A DNA stretch of 64,000 nucleotides from Azospira inquinata (GCF_018905915.1 NZ_CP064782.1:3100001-3164000); one strand, 5' to 3'; shown: positions 37,262 to 46,027, counted from the stretch's first letter. A program made the numbers and translations. Notes: generated from the letters alone by a model not told the origin.

Positions 37262-39088
37262 ATGCTCGAATCCCTCATCGATCCCCGTTGGCCGTTCTAT
37301 GGGGTGGCCGCCGTTCTCGGCTTGCTCTCCCTGGGTTTTGTCATCCGTTTTGTGGTCCCCGCCTGGAAATTGGGGCGCCTGCTGGACGGGGTAACCGCCA
37401 AACTGGCCCAGCCCCAGGCGGGTGAGGACGGGCAGATTCCACCCCGGCCGGATCCCCGGATTTTGACCCGGGAGGTGTTCCAGGATGGCAAGCTCTCCCA
37501 CCTGTGGCGGGAATATGCCCAGACCCTCCATCCCACGGAGGTGGCGGCCAAGGAGGGGCAGCCCGGCGGCCTGCGCTGGCGGGCCACCGCCCTGGCGGAA
37601 ACCTTTTTTACTGAGCAGGCCCTGGTGGATACCCCCCTGCGGGTGGAGTTCTACAAGCATTTGCCCGGCATTCTCACGGGTATCGGTATTTTAGGCACCT
37701 TTACCGGCCTTATCCTAGGGCTGACCCAGTTCCAGGTAGGGGGCTCCACCGAAGTGGTGCGGGACAGTCTGGCGGTGTTGATCCAGTCCGTGGGCCACGC
37801 GTTCAAGGTGTCCGCCACAGCCATCGGCCTGGCCATGCTCTTTACCTGGATCGAACGCTCCCTGGTGGCGGCCCGCTACCGCCAGGTGGAACGGCTCAAC
37901 CAGGTGATTGACGGTCTTTTCGATAGCGGCGTGGAAGAGGAATACCTGGCCCGGCTGGTGCGGGCCAGCGAAAACACCGCCCATCAAGGCGCCCAGCTAC
38001 GCCAAGCCCTGGTGGGAGAACTGCGCCAGGCCTTGGGCCAGTTGGTCGTGCAGCAACGGGAAGAGGGCAAAAAGCAGCAGGAAGCTCTGGCGGCTGGCTT
38101 GGCCCAGGCCGTCTCCGCCGCCCTGAAGGAGCCCATGACCCGGATTGCGGCCACCATGGAAAAACTCAGCGCCGGTCAGGGGGATACCCTGGGGCAGGCG
38201 GTGGGCCAGGCCCTGGACCAATTCGCCGGGCGCCTGGGGGATCAGCTCCAGCGCCAGCAACAACAGGGGGATGCCCAGTTGGCCCGCAGCCTGACTGCCC
38301 TGGAAGGGGCGGGCAGTGCTTTTGAATCCGGTATCGGCCGCCTGGAAACCCTGGGCCGGGAAGCGGTCAGCGCCCTGAGCCAGCAGTTGCAGGGCTCGGC
38401 CCGCCAGCTGGCCAGCCACCAGGAGGCCCAGCAAAGCCGCCTGACGGAGGAAACGGAACGACTCCTGGCCCGGGTGGCGGACCAGTTAAGCGGCCTGGGG
38501 GATCAACTGGGCCAGGCGGCCCAGTCCTTGCAAGGGGGCGTGGTTCAGCTGGGGCAAGCCAGCGCCGGAGCCGTGGATCAGCTGCGGGAAGGGGCGACGG
38601 CGGTACGGGAAGCCTGCGGGGAATTTGCCGACGGGGGCAAAGAATTCAGCCTGGGGGCCCAGGCGGTGATGGAAGCGGGGGGGCGCATCCAGGCCGCGGC
38701 CCAATCCCTGGTGGAGGCCAATACGGGCAGCCGCCAGATTCTGGAAGAACAGCGTCAGCTGGGCCTGGGGCTGGTGCAACTGGTTCAGGAACTGGGACGT
38801 ACGGTGGAAAGCGCCCGCAAAGAAGCCTCCCTGACCGGGGAACTGGTCAGCACCCTGGAAGCGGCCGCCGGCCAGCTGAAGCAGGCGGAAAGTCAGGCGG
38901 AAACCTACCTCCAGGGAGTGAATCAGGTACTCACCCAGGCCCACAGCGCCTTTGCGGAAAATGTGGAAAAAACCCTGAAGGAAGGCAATACCCAGTTCCA
39001 GCGGGAGCTGGCCGAAGCGGTGAGCTATCTCAAGGGGGCCATCGAGCACCTGGGGGATGTGCTGGAAACCACCGGCGAGGCCCGTTAA
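37262..39088 (+). CDS. zorA: ZorA-like MotA/TolQ/ExbB-family motor stator with long coiled-coil tail
   Basis: 608 residues from the ATG at 37262; a TTG six bases earlier is possible. Three membrane helices are visible: about 12-34, 134-155 (LPGILTGIGILGTFTGLILGLTQF) and 170-200 (VLIQSVGHAFKVSATAIGLAMLFTWIERSL). The last two have the MotA/TolQ proton-channel character. Residues 205-608 form a long, Gln/Ala/Leu-rich helical tail with many QLRQAL, QLGQA and QLQ repeats. This layout, three helices plus a cytoplasmic rod, is that of ZorA of the Zorya anti-phage systems, and zorB follows three bases after the stop. Plain ExbB or TolQ (230 residues) would lack the tail. Confidence 0.8.
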   Translation: MLESLIDPRWPFYGVAAVLGLLSLGFVIRFVVPAWKLGRLLDGVTAKLAQPQAGEDGQIPPRPDPRILTREVFQDGKLSHLWREYAQTLHPTEVAAKEGQPGGLRWRATALAETFFTEQALVDTPLRVEFYKHLPGILTGIGILGTFTGLILGLTQFQVGGSTEVVRDSLAVLIQSVGHAFKVSATAIGLAMLFTWIERSLVAARYRQVERLNQVIDGLFDSGVEEEYLARLVRASENTAHQGAQLRQALVGELRQALGQLVVQQREEGKKQQEALAAGLAQAVSAALKEPMTRIAATMEKLSAGQGDTLGQAVGQALDQFAGRLGDQLQRQQQQGDAQLARSLTALEGAGSAFESGIGRLETLGREAVSALSQQLQGSARQLASHQEAQQSRLTEETERLLARVADQLSGLGDQLGQAAQSLQGGVVQLGQASAGAVDQLREGATAVREACGEFADGGKEFSLGAQAVMEAGGRIQAAAQSLVEANTGSRQILEEQRQLGLGLVQLVQELGRTVESARKEASLTGELVSTLEAAAGQLKQAESQAETYLQGVNQVLTQAHSAFAENVEKTLKEGNTQFQRELAEAVSYLKGAIEHLGDVLETTGEAR

Positions 39089-39091
39089 GCC

Positions 39092-39805
39092 ATGTTTGGA
39101 TTGAGTCGGCCCGCCAAACCCCGTCGGGACGAGGCGGAAAAGCCCTTCTGGATTTCCTTTTCCGACCTCATGTCCGGCCTCATGGTGCTGTTTCTCGTGG
39201 CCATGACCGTGGCCCTCCTGGCCATTACCCGTCAGGTGACGGAAGGGGAACAGGACAAAGCCCGGCGGGACAAGGACATTCACGCCCTGCTGCAACGGGT
39301 GCAACGGGAAGTGGTGCGGGATTTTCCCGGGGTGACGGTCCATGGCCAAACCATAGATTTTGGCGATCAAGCCCGTTTTGACACGGATAGCCATCGTCTG
39401 AGCCCGGACGAGGCCCGGGTGCTGCGCCGCTTTGTCCCCCGGGTCTTAGCCCTGGCCCGGGACCCCCTGGGGGAAAAATGGCTCAAGCGGGTGGTGGTGG
39501 AAGGCTTTGCTGACACCCGGGGCAGCTATCTGCACAACCTGAATCTCAGCCTGCAACGCTCCGAGCGGGTGCTTTGCGTCCTCCTGGCCGATGGTTCCAG
39601 CGCCCCTGATCCCCTCTCCGCCCCGGACCGGCAAATGGTGCGGGACATTTTCCTGGTGGGAGGCTCTTCCTACAACGAACAGCGCAGCAGTCCGGAGGCC
39701 AGCCGCCGCATCGAACTCAAGCTGGAATTCCTGGATGTGGGGGAAAAACGCCCTTCCGGCCCGGTCATGCCCCTGGGCGGGGATACCCGTTGCCCCCTGG
39801 ACTGA
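39092..39805 (+). CDS. zorB: ZorB-like MotB/OmpA-domain stator subunit
   Basis: 237 residues. A short basic N-terminus is followed by one membrane helix (about 22-46) with Asp25 in FWISFSDLMSGLMVLFL, the proton-carrying Asp of MotB/ZorB. A linker and an OmpA-like peptidoglycan-binding domain follow (about 95-225; VVVEGFADTRGSYLHNLNLSLQRSERV). With ZorA it should form a 5:2 ion-driven motor anchored to the cell wall. Part of a four-gene run zorA-zorB-ORF-RNase H. Confidence 0.82.
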   Translation: MFGLSRPAKPRRDEAEKPFWISFSDLMSGLMVLFLVAMTVALLAITRQVTEGEQDKARRDKDIHALLQRVQREVVRDFPGVTVHGQTIDFGDQARFDTDSHRLSPDEARVLRRFVPRVLALARDPLGEKWLKRVVVEGFADTRGSYLHNLNLSLQRSERVLCVLLADGSSAPDPLSAPDRQMVRDIFLVGGSSYNEQRSSPEASRRIELKLEFLDVGEKRPSGPVMPLGGDTRCPLD

Positions 39806-39827
39806 CCCATGCCCCGGACCTTTGCCC

Positions 39828-40697
39828 ATGAATGACCTGGAACAACTGGACTTCGCCCTCACTGGCATCATGGCCGGGCGGGAAGGGGGCGCCTCCTGGG
39901 GGGACCCCACCGCCATGGCCCGGGCCCTGGGGGCGGTACGTCGGGCCTTCGGGGACATGGAGGCTCTGGCCGCGTCTCCCCGGGGCGCCCGGGGAGTGCT
40001 GGCCCTGCGGGTGACGGGGGGGCACCCGGGCTATCTGGATATCAAATACGCCTGCTACGGCATTGCCCGAAACTCGGGCTGGGACGGTCGTCGCCCCCTG
40101 GACGATGAGCGCCTGGTGCACAACCTGCTGCAACAGGTGGATAGCCTGCAGGCCGTACCCCGACGCTTTCGCCAATGTTACCGGGGCCTGCTGACCGGCT
40201 ATTTCGCCTGTCCGGCCTATCTGGAAAGCGCGCCCGCCGGGGACCCGGGCTATCCCAACTGGCTGGTACTGCGCCGCTACCTGCAAGCCCATCTGCTCCA
40301 GGTGGCCGAATCCCGTCCGGCCTTGGCTTGGGCGGAGACCCTGGGGCGCTACCCGAAATTGCTGGAGAAGGACCCGGCCGCCCCCTGGGCTGCTTCCCTG
40401 CTAGGGGGAGAGGCGGGGGAATGGAATACCCTGTGCCGTCACCTGGATCTGCCCCCGGCCTGGTCCGCCCGGGTCGCCCTAGGGGCTCAGGTACGCCTCT
40501 GGCTTTCCCGTCGGGAGGCCCTGGGAGCTCACCCCCTGCCTCCGCTGCTGGAACAGCAGCGCCAGGCCTTGGCCCAGGGACTCCGGGAGGCTCGTCAGGC
40601 CCAACGGTTGCCCTATGGGCTGTGGAAAAACTGGCTCACCGCCCTGGGATTGGAACAGGAGCTGAATTCCACCTGGGAGGGGGGCTTGGCGGAATGA
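39828..40697 (+). CDS. Unrecognised protein of the Zorya-like operon, possibly a short ZorC relative
   Basis: 289 residues from the ATG at 39828; the frame is open further left but that part overlaps zorB. I recognise no firm domain. The protein is soluble, rich in Arg, Trp, Leu and Ala, with helices such as RRFRQCYRGLLTGYF, NWLVLRRYLQAHLLQVAE and a region WAETLGRYPKLLEKDPAAPWAASLL that resembles, to my eye, the part of ZorC before the EH-signature domain. ZorC proteins are about 500-560 residues, so it would be a half-length version. It sits in ZorC's place after zorB and overlaps the RNase H start by four bases (ATGA), so it is certainly co-translated. Function inferred only from position. 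Confidence 0.6.
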   Translation: MNDLEQLDFALTGIMAGREGGASWGDPTAMARALGAVRRAFGDMEALAASPRGARGVLALRVTGGHPGYLDIKYACYGIARNSGWDGRRPLDDERLVHNLLQQVDSLQAVPRRFRQCYRGLLTGYFACPAYLESAPAGDPGYPNWLVLRRYLQAHLLQVAESRPALAWAETLGRYPKLLEKDPAAPWAASLLGGEAGEWNTLCRHLDLPPAWSARVALGAQVRLWLSRREALGAHPLPPLLEQQRQALAQGLREARQAQRLPYGLWKNWLTALGLEQELNSTWEGGLAE

Positions 40698-41242
40698 ACC
40701 CGAACCCTGTTTCTGGACTAGCGGAGGAGGGTGGGACCGTATCCGCCTCCCGCCCCACCACCTCGCTGGCCCCGTCCCGTCCCGGATCGGAACCATCCCC
40801 CTGGCGCCTGTGGTTCGACGGTTCCGCCCACCCCAACCCGGGCCCCATGGCCTGGGGGGTCCGGCTGGAGGCGCCGGATGGGCGCAGTTGGGAGCGTTGC
40901 CATAAAATTGGCCGTAGTGGCTGCAACAACGAAGCCGAACTATTGGCTCTGGAAGCGGCTTTGCTCCTGGCCCGGGAGCAGGGGGCAGGTCTTCTGGATA
41001 TTCGGGGCGACAGCGATTTCGTGGTTACCCAGGTCAATGGGGGGGCGCCGGAGACCGTTTCCCGGCTGGCGCCCCTGGTGGAACGCCTGCGTGGATTGAT
41101 GGGGGATCAGGGCCAGGCGGCTCTGGCCTGGGTACCCCGGCACCGCAACCGGGAGGCGGACCGGCTTTGTCGTCAGGCCTTTGGTCTCCCCCCCAAACCC
41201 GCCCCCATTCCCGGCCATGGCGCCCGGCGGCCCAAGGCCTGA
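40694..41242 (+). CDS. RNase HI-family nuclease in the Zorya-like operon
   Basis: 182 residues. A 35-residue Ser/Pro-rich lead is followed by an RNase HI fold (about 37-165). The catalytic acidic set is intact by alignment with RnhA: D42 (FDGSAHPNPGP), E82 (NNEAELLAL), D106 (GDSDFV) and D156 (NREADRL), with the histidine of the flexible loop at H150 (WVPRH). It should cut RNA in RNA-DNA hybrids. The ATG overlaps the stop of the preceding ORF. Housekeeping rnhA is usually next to dnaQ; this copy is instead coupled to a ZorAB-type motor, where ZorD (helicase-nuclease) or ZorE (HNH nuclease) would be expected. Confidence 0.85.
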   Translation: MNPNPVSGLAEEGGTVSASRPTTSLAPSRPGSEPSPWRLWFDGSAHPNPGPMAWGVRLEAPDGRSWERCHKIGRSGCNNEAELLALEAALLLAREQGAGLLDIRGDSDFVVTQVNGGAPETVSRLAPLVERLRGLMGDQGQAALAWVPRHRNREADRLCRQAFGLPPKPAPIPGHGARRPKA

Positions 41243-41299
41243 TTCCCGTTTTTTCCGCCCTGGCGGTGCCTGCCCGCCATTCAACCAAGAGGAGCCCCC

Positions 41300-42565
41300 A
41301 TGCCCATGAGCCCGGCCCCCGGAGAAATACTGGCTGCCAGCCTGTTTGCCCTGGCCATTCTGCACACCTTTGCCACCCGTTTGTTCCTCCACCTGGCCCA
41401 TATCCGCCCGGCCCATAGGGGGCTCTGGCATTTGCTGGGGGAAGTGGAGGTGGCTTTCGGCTTCTGGGCCATGGTTCTGGTGGCGGCCCTGTTTGCCCTG
41501 CAAGGCGCCGTGGGAGCCATTACCTATGTGGAAGGGCTCAACTTCACCGAGCCCCTCTTCGTTTTCGCCATTATGGTCATCGCCGGTACCCGGCCGGTTT
41601 TGCAGGGTGCCCGGGGACTGGTCAGGGCTTTTGCCCGGCTGTTGCCCCTAACCACCGGCCTCGCCTTCTTCTGGAGCGTTCTGGTGCTGGTGCCCCTGCT
41701 CGGTTCCTTTATCACCGAACCGGCGGCCATGACCCTGGCAGCCCTGCTGCTGGGGCGGGATTACCTGGGGCGGGAGACCCTGTCCCCCCGTTGCAAATAC
41801 GCCATCCTGGGGGTGCTCTTCGTCAATATTTCCATCGGCGGCACCCTGACCCCTTTTGCCGCGCCCCCGGTGCTCATGGTGGCCAAGGCCTGGGGTTGGG
41901 ATACGGGCTTTATGTTGCAGACCTTCGGCTATAAGGCGGCCCTGGCCGTGGCCCTAAATGGCACCCTGCTGACCTGGCTGTTCCGCCGGGAACTGGCGGA
42001 CATCAACCCAATAGGAGGAAGTGACGCTCCGGCGGTGCCCCTTCCTTTGATCTTGCTCCATTTCCTGCTTTTGTTGGGGGTGGTGCTGGCGAGCCACTAT
42101 CCCCCCCTGTTTCTCGGGCTGCTGCTGTTTTTCCTCGGCATTGCCCAGGCCTATCCCCGCCATCAGGACCCTTTGATTCTCCGGGAAGGCCTGCTGGTGG
42201 CCTTTTTTCTGGCCGGTCTGGTGGTGCTGGGGGGAATGCAGCGCTGGTGGCTACAGCCCCTGCTTCTGTCCCTGAGTCAGGACGGAGTCTTTGTGGGGGC
42301 CATCCTGCTGACGGCCTTTACGGACAACGCAGCCCTGACCTATCTGGGTTCCCTGGTGCCGAATCTGCCTGCCAGCTTCCAATACGCCCTGGTGGCCGGA
42401 GCGGTGACTGGCGGTGGCCTGACCATCATTGCCAATGCCCCCAATCCGGCGGGGCTGGCCATCCTGCGCCAGCATTTCGGGGAAGAGGGGGTAAAGCCCC
42501 TGGGGTTGCTGGCCGCTGCCCTGTTACCCACCCTGGTAGCCGGTTTGGCCTTCCGTTGCCTGTAG
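41300..42565 (+). CDS. Putative Na+/H+ antiporter
   Basis: 421 residues with about ten to eleven membrane helices, matching the putative Na+/H+ antiporter family (Na_H_antiport type). Conserved-looking stretches are FTEPLFVFAIMVIAGTRPV, LGSFITEPAAMTLAALLLG and ISIGGTLTPFAAPPVLMVAKAWGWD, which carry the polar residues in helix breaks, and TAFTDNAALTYLGSLVP. AAGAGGAGC lies before the ATG. It is 57 bp after the RNase H stop and on the same strand, so it may be transcribed with the Zorya-like genes, but the gap and function suggest an independent gene. Confidence 0.82.
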   Translation: MPMSPAPGEILAASLFALAILHTFATRLFLHLAHIRPAHRGLWHLLGEVEVAFGFWAMVLVAALFALQGAVGAITYVEGLNFTEPLFVFAIMVIAGTRPVLQGARGLVRAFARLLPLTTGLAFFWSVLVLVPLLGSFITEPAAMTLAALLLGRDYLGRETLSPRCKYAILGVLFVNISIGGTLTPFAAPPVLMVAKAWGWDTGFMLQTFGYKAALAVALNGTLLTWLFRRELADINPIGGSDAPAVPLPLILLHFLLLLGVVLASHYPPLFLGLLLFFLGIAQAYPRHQDPLILREGLLVAFFLAGLVVLGGMQRWWLQPLLLSLSQDGVFVGAILLTAFTDNAALTYLGSLVPNLPASFQYALVAGAVTGGGLTIIANAPNPAGLAILRQHFGEEGVKPLGLLAAALLPTLVAGLAFRCL

Positions 42566-42604
42566 AATGGCGACAACACTTCACTTTACGAGGACTGGGG
42601 CGCC

Positions 42605-43549
42605 ATGGCCCACGCAGCTTGCAACGGCATAGAGCTGGAATACGAATGTTTCGGGGAGGCGGGGCAACCCGCCATTCTGCTGATCCAGGGCTTGGGGCTC
42701 CAGCTCATCCATTGGCCCGAAAGCCTGTGTCAGGCCCTGGCGGCCCAGGGTTATCGGGTGATCCGCTTCGATAACCGGGATTGCGGCCTCTCCACCCATC
42801 TGACCCAGGCCCGGCGCCTGCGCATGGGCCTGGCCGCCCTGGCCTATGGCCTCCATCTACCTTTCCGGGTGCCTTACACCCTGGTGCATATGGCCCAGGA
42901 TTGCCTGGGGCTGCTGGACCATCTGGGTATTCAAAAGGCCCATGTGGTGGGGGCGTCCATGGGAGGCATGATCGCCCAGCTGCTGGCCGCCCTTTATCCG
43001 GAACGGGTCAAGAGCCTGACTTCCCTCATGTCCACCACCAGCAGCCGGCGCCTGCCCTGGGGCAAGCCGGAAGCCCTGCGCTCCCTGTTTTCCCGGCCGG
43101 ACAACAGCCACGATCCGGAAAGCGTGGTGCGCTATCTCTTCAACATCCAGAAAGTCGTCGCCAGCCCGGACTATCCGACCCCGAACGAGGCGCGGGAAGC
43201 CCTGATCCGTCAGGCCATGGCCCGAGCCTACTACCCGGCCGGGGTGGCCCGCCACCTGTTGGCTGTCATGGCGGGCAAGGACCGGCGCCGCCTCCTGGGG
43301 CGCATTACCTGCCCCAGCCTGGTCATCCACGGGGAAGCCGATCCCCTCTTGCCCCTGGCCTGCGGCCGGGATACGGCCCAACATATTCCCGGCGCCATTC
43401 TCTACACCATTCCAGGCATGGGCCACGATTTTGCCCCCGGCTTAATGCCCATCTGGGCCAATGCCATCGGTGAACACGTGCGTCGGGCCGAGGCGCCAGA
43501 CGCCAGCATTCACCTGGGAAGCGACCCAGTTAGCCGCCCTTCAAAGTAG
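42605..43549 (+). CDS. Alpha/beta-fold hydrolase
   Basis: 314 residues. The nucleophile elbow GASMGG (Ser about 119), the oxyanion region GLGLQLIHWPES, a lid of about 60 residues after it, Asp in HGEADPLLP and His in GMGHDFAPG form a full catalytic triad. The domain resembles epoxide hydrolase/haloperoxidase-like esterases. AGGACTGGGG lies upstream of the ATG. Its 3' end overlaps that of the convergent kinase-like gene by 20 bp. No substrate can be named. Confidence 0.85.
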   Translation: MAHAACNGIELEYECFGEAGQPAILLIQGLGLQLIHWPESLCQALAAQGYRVIRFDNRDCGLSTHLTQARRLRMGLAALAYGLHLPFRVPYTLVHMAQDCLGLLDHLGIQKAHVVGASMGGMIAQLLAALYPERVKSLTSLMSTTSSRRLPWGKPEALRSLFSRPDNSHDPESVVRYLFNIQKVVASPDYPTPNEAREALIRQAMARAYYPAGVARHLLAVMAGKDRRRLLGRITCPSLVIHGEADPLLPLACGRDTAQHIPGAILYTIPGMGHDFAPGLMPIWANAIGEHVRRAEAPDASIHLGSDPVSRPSK

Positions 43550-45134
43550 TCAGGAGCCGCTGAAGGCTGGCGGCAGTTTCTTCCTGGTCCGTGACCACGA
43601 GCAGGCGCAAAGACGCTTCTTCCGGCGTCCATCGGGCCCCTCGGGCCAGTTGGCTTTCCAGAATTTCCAGGGTGGCTTCAGAGGCGTCTTCCCCTTGTTC
43701 CTGCCGCTGGCGGACCCGCTGGCGCAGAGTCTCGGGCGCCGCCTGGCACTCCAGGATGCGGCAGGCAATCCCCCGTTCCCGGGCCAGGGCGAGGAATGGG
43801 GCCCGCTGGTCCGGCGCAAGGAAGGTGGCGTCCACCACGCAGCTATAGCCGTGGTTCAAAATACCCCCCGCCAGGTCCAGCAGGCGGCCATAGGTACGGA
43901 GTCCCGCCTCCCGGGAGTAAATGCCGGTACCGGCGCCGGAATGGCTCACGGCCTTCGCTTCCAAGCCGTAAAGCCGTTTCCGTTCCACATCGGAGCGTAT
44001 CAGGGCGGCCCCCAGAGAGGCTGCCAGCCCTTCCGCTAGTACCGACTTGCCGGAGCCGGAATAGCCGTAGGTGAGTACCAGGGTCGGGGAAGAAGAGGGG
44101 AGGGCAGCCCGGGCGTAGGCCATGTAGGAATCGGCCTCAGCCCTGGCCTGGCGGGCCGCCTCCCCATTTTCCTGCTGCCCGGCCAGAAACAGGGCCACCT
44201 TGGCCCGCACCATGGCCCGGTACAGGCAATAGAATTTCAGCAGTCCCAGCCCGGCGTAATCCCCGGTACCGGACAGATAGGTGTTGAGAAAAACCCAGGC
44301 CAAGTCGGGGCGGCCCCGGTGTTCCAGGTCCATGACCAGAAAAGCCGCTTCGTTGATGACATCGATCCAGCGCAGATTGGGGTTGAACTCGATGCCGTCG
44401 AAGGCCATGACCTGCCCCGCCACCGCTACCAGATTCCCCAGATGCAGGTCTCCGTGGCATTCCCGCACCCAGCCCTGTTTCCGGCGCTGGGCAAAGAGGG
44501 GCTGCAAACGTTCCAACTGGGCCCGGCTCCAGGCAGCCACTTCCCCCAGCTGGGAGTCAAAACTATCTCCCAGCAAATCTGCCAGTTGGGCGAAATTTTC
44601 TTCCACCGGATAGGCCACGGCGGCCGGGGTGCCGAAGGCCTCTTCCTGGGGACCGGCCACGGCGGCCTGTTCCCGATGGAATCGGGCCAGTAGCCGCCCC
44701 ACCATCCCCATATGAGCCGGGGTCAGTCGTCCTTCCCCTAGCATGCGGTCAAACAACCCTTCCTGGGGGAAACGGCCCATTCGAACGGCGTATTCCAAGG
44801 GGGCGCCAGCACCGGTGAGATGGGGGGCCTCCGGTGTGCCGAAAATAGCCTGCACATCCAGATAAATGGACGGGGCCATGCGCCGATTGAGGCGAATTTC
44901 CTCTTCGCAGCAATGGCGTCGGGCCGCCAGGGTGGAATAGTCCAAAAAGCCCAGATTTAAGGGCTTTTTGATTTTGTAGGCATAGTCGCCAGCCAGCAGC
45001 AAAAAAGAGGCGTGGGTCTCGATCATTTGCCGCTGCCCCGGTTCCCCCGGCAGTTCCGGACTTTGGGCCAAAGCGACCACCAAGCGCCGTTGATTGGCCA
45101 AATCCAAGGAAGAGGGGGAGGGCGTGTCCGTCAT
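43530..45134 (-). CDS. Two-domain protein: aminoglycoside phosphotransferase-like plus AAA/P-loop kinase
   Basis: 534 residues from the ATG at 45134 (MTDTPSPSS). The N-terminal part (about 35-325) is a protein-kinase-like phosphotransferase of the COG2187 type, with HGDLHLGNLVAV as catalytic loop and DGIEFNPNLRWIDVINEAAF after it. The C-terminal part (about 350-520) is a zeta-toxin/gluconokinase-like P-loop kinase with Walker A TYGYSGSGKSVLAEGLA. This exact fusion is common in proteobacteria but its substrate is unknown. It is not an antibiotic-resistance gene as far as sequence shows. Confidence 0.85.
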   Translation of the reverse strand: MTDTPSPSSLDLANQRRLVVALAQSPELPGEPGQRQMIETHASFLLLAGDYAYKIKKPLNLGFLDYSTLAARRHCCEEEIRLNRRMAPSIYLDVQAIFGTPEAPHLTGAGAPLEYAVRMGRFPQEGLFDRMLGEGRLTPAHMGMVGRLLARFHREQAAVAGPQEEAFGTPAAVAYPVEENFAQLADLLGDSFDSQLGEVAAWSRAQLERLQPLFAQRRKQGWVRECHGDLHLGNLVAVAGQVMAFDGIEFNPNLRWIDVINEAAFLVMDLEHRGRPDLAWVFLNTYLSGTGDYAGLGLLKFYCLYRAMVRAKVALFLAGQQENGEAARQARAEADSYMAYARAALPSSSPTLVLTYGYSGSGKSVLAEGLAASLGAALIRSDVERKRLYGLEAKAVSHSGAGTGIYSREAGLRTYGRLLDLAGGILNHGYSCVVDATFLAPDQRAPFLALARERGIACRILECQAAPETLRQRVRQRQEQGEDASEATLEILESQLARGARWTPEEASLRLLVVTDQEETAASLQRLLTTLKGG

Positions 45135-45250
45135 GGGTGTTTTCCGTTCCGGCTTTGTAAATGCCCATTGTGCCCTTTTTTGGCGGGCGCCTCTGCTTAG
45201 CAAGGGAACAGCGACCACCTCATGGGGAGAGCGGCGCCCCCTAAGCCCCC

Positions 45251-45517
45251 TCAAATCGGTGGTTTCCCCTGGAGCATCCGCCCCAAGGCTTTATAGGGCT
45301 GCCCCTGCAGGACATCCTTGGCGGGGCGTACATCCACCAGAGGCGGCGACTTCCGGGGGCTCGGCTGATCTTCGGCCACGCGCCTCCTGACCTCTGTGCC
45401 GTCCGGGCAAGGCGAGGACTGTAAGCTTTTCCCCTGACCATCCATGCAGGTATATAAAGTTCCTCCCTGACAGGCCCCCGAACCTATTGTCAGCAGCAAT
45501 AGCCAAGCTTTTCCCAT
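45251..45517 (-). CDS. Small secreted DUF4124-like protein
   Basis: 88 residues. Signal peptide (1-18, MGKAWLLLLTIGSGACQG), then TLYTCMDGQGKSLQSSPCPDGTEV, which has the Cys-X(n)-Cys shape of DUF4124 (typically YKCVD..G...YSD.PCP). The remainder is Pro-rich. It is the last gene of the ordinary GC-rich chromosome before the base composition falls. Confidence 0.68.
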   Translation of the reverse strand: MGKAWLLLLTIGSGACQGGTLYTCMDGQGKSLQSSPCPDGTEVRRRVAEDQPSPRKSPPLVDVRPAKDVLQGQPYKALGRMLQGKPPI

Positions 45518-46027
45518 AACGCCCCCGTTTATCTCCGAATCATTTGCTCCGGAGGAATTCTAGGTCCGTCAGGAATGAGGGAGGAAGAGCTCTTATAGTT
45601 TTCATCGGAAAGGTGGGGTAAAGGTGAACGCAAACAGCCCAATTCATCCTGGTTGCTCCCTAGTTGTAGAATGTACGTAATTTTACATAATACAAATTAT
45701 ACGAAAGGAAGGTAATTTTTAGGCTGTTGCATATTCTGGCCTTTTTACCTTTAATCATGCAACATCAGTCTACACAAAAGGTCATTTCGTCCTTTCGGTT
45801 TTGACCTTGAACCTTTTATAAAACTGATCGTTGGCGCTGTGGAGCTTGTGGGCAGCCGCCGACCTGTGGGCAAGTGGTGGGAAACGCACGGTTCAATGCG
45901 TTTTCCACGGCTTGTCCATAGGGAACCGCGCTTGCGCGGTTAGGCTGGTATCGGCGTAGCCGACTGTCCACAAATCCACAGTGCTTTTGCTTTTGACAAT
46001 TTTTCTTGTTTTCAAGGTTGTGACGCC
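45518..46027. other. AT-rich boundary region with several inverted repeats, left of the recombinase genes
   Basis: About 510 bp without a convincing gene. GC falls sharply from about 45590. Perfect inverted repeats: AAGGTAA (45709-45715) with TTACCTT (45745-45751); TGTTGCAT (45725-45732) with ATGCAACA (45757-45764); AAGGTCA (45778-45784) with TGACCTT (45802-45808). They interlock, so they cannot all form hairpins at once. Likely contents are the left end of the integrative element, recombinase binding sites and the intA promoter. Confidence 0.55.

Noticed and set aside
37262..39805. ExbB/ExbD or TolQ/TolR pair
   Set aside because: The 400-residue coiled-coil tail of the first protein and the OmpA-like domain of the second do not occur in those systems; no TonB or TolA gene follows.
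37262..39805. Flagellar MotA/MotB
   Set aside because: The helix number and long tail differ, and no flagellar or chemotaxis gene is near.
40694..41242. Plain housekeeping rnhA
   Set aside because: The fold is right, but the gene is translationally coupled to the ZorAB-type operon and not next to dnaQ or a methyltransferase; I kept it as part of that operon, though a second role cannot be ruled out.
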